DNA of 5,678 nucleotides from Spirochaetaceae bacterium. Its GTDB lineage: Bacteria > Spirochaetota > Spirochaetia > Treponematales > Breznakiellaceae. This document shows positions 1 through 4,936 of this stretch, one piece after another. Every line of letters begins with the position of its first letter. Positions within the stretch are counted from its first letter, which is position 1. The translations under genes were made by a program, and so were the position numbers. The stretch is from contig JAISCO010000288.1 of NCBI GenBank assembly GCA_031265535.1, positions 1 to 5,678 of the forward strand, written 5' to 3'. Under the pieces are notes generated by a model. The model was not told where the DNA came from, ran no database searches, and saw only the letters and a program-made list of their open reading frames with translations.

Positions 1-291
1 GCCGCCACAGCGGGCATGGTTGTCATGATGCTGGCGATGGTGCAAACCTTTCTTTCCGGCGCGCTAATTCCGATAAACCATTCGACCGGCCTTCTGGCAA
101 TTGTGAGCCGTATTCTGCCTATGACCTTCTGCGTTGATTTTATGCGCGGCATCTTTTACGCGGGAGCAGCGGAAGGGTTGGGCGTAACACTTCAGCCGCC
201 GCTTTTCAATCTGGTTATCATCGTCGCGTTCACCGCGCTGTTTCTTTTCGCGGGAACCGCCGGGTTTGTGCGGGCCGAGAAAAACAAGTAG
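1..291 (+). CDS. ABC-2 type transporter permease, C-terminal part (5' end outside window)
   Basis: The frame is open from base 1 and ends at TAG 289-291, leaving the last 96 residues; the ATG at 16 is internal and not a start. The visible part is very hydrophobic, with one membrane segment near residues 6-28 and another near 71-90, then a short basic tail (RAEKNK). The stretch FLSGALIPI, followed by LPMTFCVDFMRGIFY, is the usual pattern near the end of ABC-2 permeases (drug, polysaccharide or lipid exporters with a separate ATPase). The ATPase gene would lie upstream, outside the window, so the substrate cannot be told. The sigma factor gene begins 11 nt after the stop, which suggests a shared transcript. 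The family call is fairly sure; the specific function is unknown. Confidence 0.75.
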   Translation, partial: AATAGMVVMMLAMVQTFLSGALIPINHSTGLLAIVSRILPMTFCVDFMRGIFYAGAAEGLGVTLQPPLFNLVIIVAFTALFLFAGTAGFVRAEKNK

Positions 292-302
292 GACACAAGG
301 CT

Positions 303-863
303 ATGGCGCGTCATTCTGTTACCGAAACTTTTAATCTCTACCGTGAGCGGCTTCTCAAATTCATCCGTTCACGGGTGCGCCTTCTTGAAGACGCGGAGGA
401 TATCCTACAAGATGTATTCGGCGAACTTGCCCGCGCCGACAACGCCATTGGCGCGGTGAACCCGGTGGAGAACGCCGCCGCGTGGCTCTACCGCGCCGCC
501 CGTAACAGGATTATCGACCATTATAGAAAAAAGAAGGACGAGCCTTTTCCGCTTGTGTATGACGAAGAAGAGGACGAATATATTTTAGACGAAATTGCGG
601 ATATTCTGTACGGCGCGGTGGCAGCGCCGGAAACGGAATACCTGCGGGTGTTGTTTTTGGACGAAATACAAACCGCACTTGACGACTTGCCGGAGGAACA
701 GCGGACGGTTTTTGAGCTTACCGAAATCGCCGGGCTTCCGGTAAAAGAAGTCGCGGAAAAAACGCATACCCCGGTAAACACCGTACTTTCCCGCAAGCAC
801 TACGCGGTGAAACATTTGCGGAAATCCCTCACGGAGTTGTATACGGATTTAATACGGGGGTAA
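303..863 (+). CDS. RNA polymerase sigma-70 family sigma factor (ECF-like, regions 2 and 4)
   Basis: This 186-residue protein is the size of a group 4 (ECF) sigma factor, which recruits core RNA polymerase to a small regulon. Region 2 spans about residues 8-76 and contains the core-binding signature EDAEDILQDVF (29-39) and the -10-recognition helix around AAWLYRAARNRIIDHYR (59-75). Region 4 spans about 120-176, with LDDLPEEQRTVFELTEIAGL followed by the helix-turn-helix VKEVAEKTHTPVNTVLSRKHYAVKHLRK. The linker at 79-108 is long and strongly acidic (DEEEDEYILDE). The start at 303 is favoured by a GGA at 291-293 overlapping the permease stop; the Shine-Dalgarno is weak. No anti-sigma gene follows, so control may lie with genes upstream of the permease or outside the window. 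The family is secure; the regulon is unknown. Confidence 0.9.
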   Translation: MARHSVTETFNLYRERLLKFIRSRVRLLEDAEDILQDVFGELARADNAIGAVNPVENAAAWLYRAARNRIIDHYRKKKDEPFPLVYDEEEDEYILDEIADILYGAVAAPETEYLRVLFLDEIQTALDDLPEEQRTVFELTEIAGLPVKEVAEKTHTPVNTVLSRKHYAVKHLRKSLTELYTDLIRG

Positions 864-920
864 CGCTGTTCGGGGCGTTCTACGGAACCGTTAAAGGAGC
901 GTAAGCGCGGCTGATTTCCA

Positions 921-1032
921 AATGAGGAATGAGGAATTATCAATGATGAACAATGAGAAGGATGAAGGGAAAGGTAAAAAGGAAGAGGGAAGAAGGAAGA
1001 GGGAAGAAGGAAGAGGGAAGAAGGAAAAAGAA
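921..1032. repeat. Heptanucleotide-periodic purine-rich tandem tract
   Basis: Read in steps of seven from base 921, this tract is made of in-phase degenerate heptamers: AATGAGG twice, then AATTATC, AATGATG, AACAATG, AGAAGGA and so on. From 984 to 1025 the units alternate AGAGGGA and AGAAGGA three times, so the core is also a perfect 14-bp repeat (GGAAGAGGGAAGAA, 981-1022). The plus strand has no pyrimidine between 976 and 1033 (58 bases). It lies between the sigma factor stop and the dtxR leader. It resembles the short tandemly repeated heptanucleotide sequences known from other bacteria, but identity to a named family is not claimed. Confidence 0.85.
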
Positions 1033-1040
1033 ACAAAGAA

Positions 1041-1157
1041 ACAAACACCTTAAAGATGGCTGCCCGTTGCGTATGCCAACCGCCTTTGCCTTACCGGAGG
1101 CACGGAGTGAAGGCCGCTTTGGGTATGTTAGCGCGGAGCGCATGGGAACCCGCTGGC
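1041..1157. other. Intergenic segment without a recognisable gene
   Basis: This part of the 470-nt gap between the sigma factor and the DtxR-like gene is open in one plus-strand frame continuous with dtxR, and in one minus-strand frame, but neither translation resembles a protein domain and no Shine-Dalgarno sequence marks a start. It is GC-richer than the purine tract before it and may be part of a dispersed repeat. I see no terminator for the sigma factor transcript here. Confidence 0.4.
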
Positions 1158-1177
1158 GGGCGGGCGGGTTGACGGGG
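1158..1177 (+). other. Putative G-quadruplex motif
   Basis: Four guanine runs (GGG, GGG, GGG, GGGG) are separated by loops of 1, 1 and 5 bases, which satisfies the common G3 with N1-7 loop pattern on the plus strand. The last loop and last G-run overlap the predicted -35 box (1169-1174). The same bases can instead form a 7-bp hairpin, AACCCGC (1147-1153) with GCGGGTT (1164-1170). Folding is inferred from the pattern only. Confidence 0.45.
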
Positions 1178-1197
1178 AAGGCATTATATGGTAATTT
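1169..1197 (+). promoter_or_regulatory. Sigma-70-type promoter candidate for the leader ORF/dtxR/mnmG unit
   Basis: A -35 box TTGACG (1169-1174, five of six consensus bases) stands 17 nt before TAATTT (1192-1197). The latter is a poor -10 hexamer but is preceded by TGG, giving an extended -10. Transcription would begin near 1203-1205, about 130 nt before the dtxR start and directly before the Shine-Dalgarno-like AAGGA of the small ORF at 1215. The distance from the -10 box to that ATG (17 nt) closely matches that seen at the protease gene on the other strand (18 nt). Confidence 0.5.
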
Positions 1198-1214
1198 TAC
1201 AAAGGAACTTTTTA

Positions 1215-1313
1215 ATGAGGCGTTTCGCCGCAAAGGGCGCAAATTTGTTTGCGCCCTTTGCGGCAAACAAGTTTGGGCGCAAAATTTGCGTGCAAAATTT
1301 GCGGCGGGGTTAG
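1215..1313 (+). CDS. Possible 32-codon leader ORF upstream of dtxR (speculative)
   Basis: The ATG is preceded by AAGGA at 1202-1206 with an 8-nt spacer, the best ribosome-binding site in this gap, and sits just behind the promoter candidate. The ORF ends at TAG 1311-1313, 20 nt before the dtxR ATG. The predicted peptide starts MRRFAAKGANLF and is basic, with many Ala, Phe, Lys and Arg residues. It has no homology I recognise and no obvious run of regulatory codons. The ORF runs right through the 17-bp hairpin and its alternative pairings, so it may be a leader peptide or simply a chance frame in a palindromic repeat. Confidence 0.3.
   Translation: MRRFAAKGANLFAPFAANKFGRKICVQNLRRG
1226..1306 (+). 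promoter_or_regulatory. Structured leader: perfect 17-bp hairpin with competing stems
   Basis: Stem A pairs 1227-1243 with 1248-1264, a perfect 17 bp around a TTTG loop. Its right arm (TTTGCGCCC, 1248-1256) can instead pair with GGGCGCAAA (1275-1283). Its left arm (CGCCGCAAA, 1226-1234) can pair with TTTGCGGCG (1298-1306). A further stem-loop can form between 1278-1289 and 1292-1303 with one A-A mismatch, because GCAAAATTTGCG occurs twice (1279-1290 and 1292-1303). No T-run follows stem A, so it is not a standard intrinsic terminator. The pairings are seen directly; a regulatory role is inference, and a dispersed palindromic repeat is the simpler alternative. Confidence 0.6.
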
Positions 1314-1333
1314 GCAAAACAGCGAATAAAATT

Positions 1334-1705
1334 ATGACACAATCGCAAGAAGATTATCTTGAAATGGTGAGTTTTCTTTCAGACGAAGGAAGAGTGCGCG
1401 TTACCGATATAGCGGCGCGGCTTGGATTTTCTAAGCCATCCGTACTGACGGCGCTTAAACTACTGGAAGAAAAAGCGCTTATCCGGCATGAACGCTATGG
1501 CAGCGTATCATTGACCCAGAAAGGACGGGAACTCGCCGGAGAAATACGCGAACGTCACGTACTAATCAAAGAATTTTTAGGTAAAAAACTGGGTGTAAAC
1601 GAAGAAACCGCCGAAAAAGACGCCTGCAAGATGGAGCACGTCCTTTCCGAAGAAACATTTGAAAAACTCAAATCTTTTATGAATTCCCGAAATCACAAGA
1701 CCTGA
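1334..1705 (+). CDS. DtxR/MntR-family metal-dependent transcriptional repressor (short form)
   Basis: This 123-residue protein has the two-domain DtxR/MntR layout: a winged helix-turn-helix at about 5-62 (VTDIAARLGFSKPSVLTALKLLEEKALI) and a metal-binding and dimerisation domain at about 63-118. It lacks the SH3-like third domain of DtxR, as MntR does. Candidate metal ligands by alignment from memory are D7 and E10 (MntR D8, E11), H75 (MntR H77), C98, E101 and H102. The motif DACKMEHVLS matches DtxR Cys102, Glu105 and His106, whereas Bacillus MntR has Glu at the Cys position. Fe(II) or Mn(II) are the likely co-repressors. The frame is open upstream to 953, but that part is repeat sequence; 1334 is chosen because the family N-terminus (QSQEDYLEMV) begins there. 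The Shine-Dalgarno is weak. The TGA overlaps the mnmG ATG. Confidence 0.85.
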   Translation: MTQSQEDYLEMVSFLSDEGRVRVTDIAARLGFSKPSVLTALKLLEEKALIRHERYGSVSLTQKGRELAGEIRERHVLIKEFLGKKLGVNEETAEKDACKMEHVLSEETFEKLKSFMNSRNHKT

Positions 1706-3567
1706 TGGATTACGATTGCGTTGTTATAGGCGGCGGACACGCCGGCATAGAAGCGGCGCTAGCGGCGGCAAGGCTGGGCTGCTCCGTACTAATGATAACC
1801 CAAAATCCTGATAGAATCGGAGCTCTTTCGTGCAACCCCGCGGTAGGCGGACTCGCGAAAGGCAACCTCGTCCGCGAAATTGACGCGCTGGGCGGCGAAA
1901 TGGGGCGGCTCATCGACCAAAGCATGATACAGTACCGCGTGTTAAACCGGTCCCGCGGTCCCGCCGTACAAGCGCCCCGCGCTCAGGCGGATAAGGCGCT
2001 GTATCAGGCGCTCGCCCGCCGTTCTGTGGAAAATCAGAAGGGGCTTGATCTGTTTATGGACACAGTTGTTGATCTGATAACGACAGACGGCGAACCGCAA
2101 GCCGTAGTTTGCGCGCAAGCCGTGGTTTGCGGCGTATTGACGGAGCGGGGGCATAAAATTTCCGCAAAAACCGTGATACTTGCCGCCGGCACCTTCCTTG
2201 AAGGCAGGATTTTTATCGGAGAATACGACACGCAAGAAGGAAGGCTCGGAGAGCGGGCGGCAATCGGGCTTGGCGGCGCGCTCAGAAGGCGCGGCTTCCC
2301 GCTGAGCCGGCTTAAAACAGGCACGCCTGCCCGCATCGCATCCGATTCCATAGATTTTTCCAGACTTGAACGGCAAGACGGCGAGCCGCCGTTACCATTT
2401 TCATTCGATTATACCGCAATTAATTGCGCCTATACCGGCGCTGAAAACATGCTTTCCCGCCCATCAATCCCCTGCTGGATAACCTGCACCAACGCCGCGA
2501 CACATAAAATAATTCGTGAAAACATACACCGGTCACCACTGTACAGCGGCAAAATAAGCGGCAAGGGCCCGCGCTACTGCCCGTCAATCGAAGACAAGGT
2601 AACGCGCTTTCCGGACCGCGGGAGCCATCATCTTTTTATCGAGCCGGAAGGACTGTACACAAACGAGTTTTACCTTAACGGACTCTCAAGCTCCATGCCG
2701 GAAGACGTGCAGGAAGCGTACATCCGCACTATATGGGGTTTAGAAAAAGCACGAATAGTCCGTCCCGCATACGCCGTAGAATACGACTATCTTGACCCGT
2801 TGGACCTGTACCCCACTCTCGAATCGAAGCGCCTCTCCGGTTTTTTTTCAGCGGGGCAGACAAACGGCAGTTCCGGTTATGAAGAAGCCGCCGCTCAGGG
2901 CATAATGGCGGGAATAAACGCGGCGCAAAAACTTCGCGGAGAGCCGCCGCTCATACTTGGCAGAGCCGAGGCATACATCGGGGTACTTATTGACGATCTT
3001 ACAACGCTTGGCACAAAGGAACCGTACCGTATGTTCACCAGCCGCGCCGAACACAGGCTTGTGCTGCGGCACGATACGGCGGACAGCCGCCTTACCCCCA
3101 AAGCCCGCGCTTTGGGGCTTGCCGGTGAAGAACGCTGGGAACGTTTTGAACAAAAGACACGGGCGCTGGGCATGATACGGGAAATTCTTGCCGCAAGAAA
3201 AACCGCCGCCGCCGAAAGTCTTGAACAGGCGCTTAAACATCCCGGTGTTGACTTGCGGCAAATAAGAGCGTTTGCCCCAGAATTGGAAAATTATCCTGTA
3301 GAATGGCTTGAACGGGTTGTTTTGGACATAAAGTACGAGGGTTATATCGAAAAAGAACTACGTTTTAGCGCCCGTATGTCAAAAATGGACGCGGTAAAGC
3401 TTAGTCCTCTGATAAATTATGATGAAATTAAGGGGCTTTCCGCCGAGTCAAAAGAAAAATTCCGCCAAATCCGGCCCCTTACCGTGGGGCAGGCGGCGCG
3501 TATACCCGGCGTCCGCCAAAGCGACATCGCGCTGTTACTCGTAACAGCGCGGCGCGGCGCAGTATGA
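1705..3567 (+). CDS. mnmG: tRNA uridine-5-carboxymethylaminomethyl(34) synthesis enzyme MnmG (GidA)
   Basis: The 620 residues are full length for the family (E. coli about 629). MnmG is the FAD-dependent partner of the GTPase MnmE; together they build the carboxymethylaminomethyl group on wobble U34 of certain tRNAs, using methylenetetrahydrofolate, in the cytoplasm. The FAD-binding Rossmann motif GGGHAG is at 9-14. The two conserved cysteines are present: C43 in LSCNPAVGG and C292 in GPRYCPSIEDK, corresponding to E. coli Cys47 and Cys277. The second family signature, AGQTNGSSGYEEAAAQG, is at 383-399, and the C-terminal helical domain with YEGYIEKE and the IPGV motif is intact. Translation is probably coupled to the upstream repressor by the one-base overlap; there is no good Shine-Dalgarno. 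No rsmG (gidB) follows, unlike in many bacteria. Residues 132-143 contain a short tandem duplication. Confidence 0.97.
   Translation: MDYDCVVIGGGHAGIEAALAAARLGCSVLMITQNPDRIGALSCNPAVGGLAKGNLVREIDALGGEMGRLIDQSMIQYRVLNRSRGPAVQAPRAQADKALYQALARRSVENQKGLDLFMDTVVDLITTDGEPQAVVCAQAVVCGVLTERGHKISAKTVILAAGTFLEGRIFIGEYDTQEGRLGERAAIGLGGALRRRGFPLSRLKTGTPARIASDSIDFSRLERQDGEPPLPFSFDYTAINCAYTGAENMLSRPSIPCWITCTNAATHKIIRENIHRSPLYSGKISGKGPRYCPSIEDKVTRFPDRGSHHLFIEPEGLYTNEFYLNGLSSSMPEDVQEAYIRTIWGLEKARIVRPAYAVEYDYLDPLDLYPTLESKRLSGFFSAGQTNGSSGYEEAAAQGIMAGINAAQKLRGEPPLILGRAEAYIGVLIDDLTTLGTKEPYRMFTSRAEHRLVLRHDTADSRLTPKARALGLAGEERWERFEQKTRALGMIREILAARKTAAAESLEQALKHPGVDLRQIRAFAPELENYPVEWLERVVLDIKYEGYIEKELRFSARMSKMDAVKLSPLINYDEIKGLSAESKEKFRQIRPLTVGQAARIPGVRQSDIALLLVTARRGAV
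2098..2133 (+). repeat. 18-bp in-frame tandem duplication inside mnmG
   Basis: Two adjacent 18-base units (2098-2115 and 2116-2133) differ at three positions and encode QAVVCA and QAVVCG (residues 132-143). The unit keeps the frame, and each copy carries one cysteine. It falls in a surface-like segment between the conserved N-terminal motifs and the LAAGTFLEG strand, where family members vary in length. Confidence 0.75.
3096..3117. repeat. Perfect 9-bp inverted repeat inside mnmG
   Basis: CCCCAAAGC (3096-3104) and GCTTTGGGG (3109-3117) flank a 4-base loop, CCGC. The segment encodes part of LTPKARALGL in the C-terminal region of MnmG. Confidence 0.7.
3528..3551. repeat. Inverted repeat at the 3' end of mnmG
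   Basis: CGCGCTGTTAC (3528-3538) is the reverse complement of GTAACAGCGCG (3541-3551), giving about 10 bp of stem with a 4-base loop (CTCG). It codes for the last residues (DIALLLVTAR). No T-run follows on either strand, so it is not a standard intrinsic terminator, though it could protect the 3' end of the message. Confidence 0.65.
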
Positions 3568-3576
3568 GTCTCGCGC

Positions 3577-3618
3577 CGAAAACCGGCGGATGAAGCATTA
3601 CAAAAAATGCGTCCGCCG
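3577..3618 (-). terminator. Possible weak intrinsic terminator of manC
   Basis: CGGCGGA (3584-3590) pairs with TCCGCCG (3612-3618), and GCATT (3595-3599) with AATGC (3606-3610), enclosing a 6-base loop and an asymmetric internal loop. On the minus strand the stem is followed by GTTTTCGG, a short T4 tract, which suits termination of manC 28 nt after its stop. On the plus strand no T-run follows, so mnmG does not gain a clear terminator. The element CAAAAAATGCG is also repeated at 3601-3611 and 3619-3629. Confidence 0.4.
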
Positions 3619-3646
3619 CAAAAAATGCGCCTAAAACATGAAAATT

Positions 3647-4810
3647 CTATGCGTTATCCTTAGATGGGGGCGGTTCAGCCGGGCCGCGGGCGTTGATAAG
3701 GCCGACAATCTCTTTTACACGCTGGGTTTCGCCCTTTTTGGCCACTAAAACAGCAGGCGAGCCTCCGTCCGAGCCGTTGCGGACAACGATAATCAGGTCT
3801 TCAACACCGCAAAGCGCGACCGGAATGGGGGAATCTACAAAACATGAGGAACTGCCTACGCTAAAAACATTTTTTTCGGATTGAACGGACAGGCGCGCGT
3901 ATTCGTCCCAACTGCCTACGTCGTACCATTCGAAGGCCGCTTTTACCATGATTACATCGCGGCATTTTTCTGTGATCGCTATATCGAATGATACTTGCTC
4001 TGTTTCGTGGTAGGCTTCGTCAAGTCCCCGCCAGTTTTCCAGTATTTTGACGCCTTTGCCTTTACGGTAGGAAGCGGCGCCGGGCGCGGTCAGTTTTTCA
4101 AACGGAGCCAAAACTCCGGCGGCGTTTTTTTTGAATTCGTTCAGTATAAAATCCGATGTAAAGGCGAACATTCCGGAATTCCAGAAAAAATTCCCTGCTT
4201 GCAGGTATTTTTCCGCGGTTGCCTTGTCCGGTTTTTCGTGAAAAGACGCAACGGTAAAAACGCCGGCGCGCCGCCGCGCCGCCGCGCCGGCAGTTTCTAT
4301 GTAGCCGTAACCGGTTTCCGCTGAACGCGGCGGTATGCCGAATACGGCAAGGCCGCCTTGCCGTATTCGCGGTTCCAACTCGCAGGTCTGTTTTACAAAG
4401 TCCGCTTCGGGTTCGATGATATGATCGCTTGTCAGAACGAGCATACTGCGCGGCAGACCGCCTGAGGCCGCTGTGTTTGAGGCTAGTTTTGCGAACACGG
4501 CGGCGCAGGCAATGGCGGCTGCCGTATTTTTTGACTCGGGTTCAGGAATCAGGGTTACCCGCCGCAAACAGTCTTTTGGGTATGCGGCGCAGCAGTTTTC
4601 GATGTGCGGAATGTGCTCTCTGCCGGCTGCGATAATGACGCGGGCGCCGTCCGCGCCTGTCAACGCAAAGGCGCGGTCAAGCGCGGCATGAAAAAAAGTT
4701 TTTTCTTTTTGCGCAGGCAGCGGCAAAAATTGTTTCGGATACTCTTTTCTGCTTGCCGGCCAAAGTCTTGTGCCGGCCCCGCCCGCCATAATAACACAGT
4801 CGTCAAACAT
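3647..4810 (-). CDS. manC: Mannose-1-phosphate guanylyltransferase (GDP-mannose pyrophosphorylase), single-domain
   Basis: The enzyme makes GDP-mannose from mannose 1-phosphate and GTP for glycan and glycolipid synthesis in the cytoplasm. From the chosen start it has 387 residues, matching the short form without the C-terminal phosphomannose isomerase domain. The nucleotidyltransferase signature GGAGTRLWPASRKEYPKQF is at 10-28. The sequence LTSDHII is at 126-132, GYGYIE at 167-172, the sugar-binding FHEKP at 190-194, WNSGMF at 210-215, SFDIAITEK at 274-282 and WYDVGSWDEY at 295-304. The frame extends upstream to an ATG at 4849 and a TTG at 4852. Those sit at the foot of a terminator hairpin with no Shine-Dalgarno, whereas the ATG at 4810 has AGG five to six bases upstream and starts at the family N-terminus (MFDDCVIMAGG). 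A strand of all G/C bases and a 14-bp palindrome lie inside the gene. The symbol manC is by family; specificity for mannose is inferred. Confidence 0.9.
   Translation of the reverse strand: MFDDCVIMAGGAGTRLWPASRKEYPKQFLPLPAQKEKTFFHAALDRAFALTGADGARVIIAAGREHIPHIENCCAAYPKDCLRRVTLIPEPESKNTAAAIACAAVFAKLASNTAASGGLPRSMLVLTSDHIIEPEADFVKQTCELEPRIRQGGLAVFGIPPRSAETGYGYIETAGAAARRRAGVFTVASFHEKPDKATAEKYLQAGNFFWNSGMFAFTSDFILNEFKKNAAGVLAPFEKLTAPGAASYRKGKGVKILENWRGLDEAYHETEQVSFDIAITEKCRDVIMVKAAFEWYDVGSWDEYARLSVQSEKNVFSVGSSSCFVDSPIPVALCGVEDLIIVVRNGSDGGSPAVLVAKKGETQRVKEIVGLINARGPAEPPPSKDNA
4262..4291. repeat. All-G/C palindromic segment inside manC
   Basis: GCCGGCGCG (4262-4270) and CGCGCCGGC (4283-4291) are perfect inverted repeats around a 12-base spacer, and every base from 4261 to 4291 is G or C. 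On the minus strand it encodes AGAAARRRAG (174-183), a poorly conserved loop between the GYGYIE motif and the FHEKP motif. Confidence 0.75.
4339..4369. repeat. Perfect 14-bp inverted repeat with 3-base loop inside manC
   Basis: CGAATACGGCAAGG (4339-4352) is exactly complementary to CCTTGCCGTATTCG (4356-4369), with only CCG between. It encodes EPRIRQGGLAVFG on the minus strand, where the second half (LAVFGI) belongs to a conserved strand of the enzyme and the first half is variable. A stem this long and exact in a coding region is unlikely by chance. Confidence 0.85.
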
Positions 4811-4849
4811 TATAACCTGGGAGTTTGTTGCGCTTCGCGCGTCAAACAT
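4801..4849 (-). repeat. Duplicated start context ATGTTTGACG at the manC 5' end
   Basis: On the minus strand ATGTTTGACG occurs at 4849-4840 and again at 4810-4801, in the same frame 39 nt apart. The downstream copy holds the chosen manC start. The TATAAT overlapping that start (4812-4807 on the plus strand coordinates, read on the minus strand) has no matching -35 box. Confidence 0.6.
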
Positions 4850-4850
4850 C

Positions 4851-4887
4851 AAAAAATAGCCGCCCCGCGTTCCCGCGCCCGGCGGCT
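4851..4887 (-). terminator. Intrinsic terminator of the aspartic protease transcript
   Basis: On the minus strand AGCCGCC (plus 4887-4881) pairs with GGCGGCT (plus 4864-4858), with an inner CGCG/CGCG stem closed by a GGAA loop, and the stem is followed directly by ATTTTTT (plus 4857-4851). It starts 50 nt after the protease stop. It implies that manC is transcribed from its own promoter or by read-through, and it argues against manC starting at 4849 or 4852. Confidence 0.85.
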
Positions 4888-4936
4888 CCTCTTTACTATT
4901 ACCTCGAATCGGTGTCGGCTACTCTTGCGTTTACCG

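Noticed and set aside
821..904. A frame overlapping the sigma factor end that finishes with LFGAFYGTVKGA
   Set aside because: It has no start codon after the overlap and no Shine-Dalgarno; it could be mistaken for a small membrane protein, but there is no real gene support.
921..1032. The tandem repeat as a CRISPR array
   Set aside because: The units are seven bases, contiguous and without unique spacers.
1227..1264. The 17-bp hairpin as an intrinsic terminator
   Set aside because: The stem is followed by AAACAAGTTT, with no T-run on the plus strand, and on the minus strand there is no gene for it to serve.
940..1317. Minus-strand open frames across the intergenic repeat region
   Set aside because: They read the complement of the purine tract (Ser/Phe/Leu/Pro-rich), have no supporting ribosome-binding site and resemble no known protein.
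953..1333. A long N-terminal extension of the DtxR-like protein starting at the ATG at 953
   Set aside because: The extension translates the heptamer tract and the hairpin leader, shows no domain, and would precede the standard family N-terminus by 127 residues. The ATG at 1334 fits the family.
2415..2428. Palindrome CGCAATTAATTGCG inside mnmG as an operator
   Set aside because: A 14-base uninterrupted palindrome can occur by chance in a window of this size, and its position deep in a coding region gives no regulatory context.
3564..3593. A short ORF overlapping the mnmG stop (ATGA) as a remnant of rsmG
   Set aside because: It is only nine codons long and shows no similarity to the RsmG N-terminus.
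4807..4812. TATAAT at the manC start as its -10 box
   Set aside because: No -35 box stands at 16-18 nt and no TG extension precedes it, and transcription would begin after the start codon, removing the first strand of the enzyme if the next Met were used.
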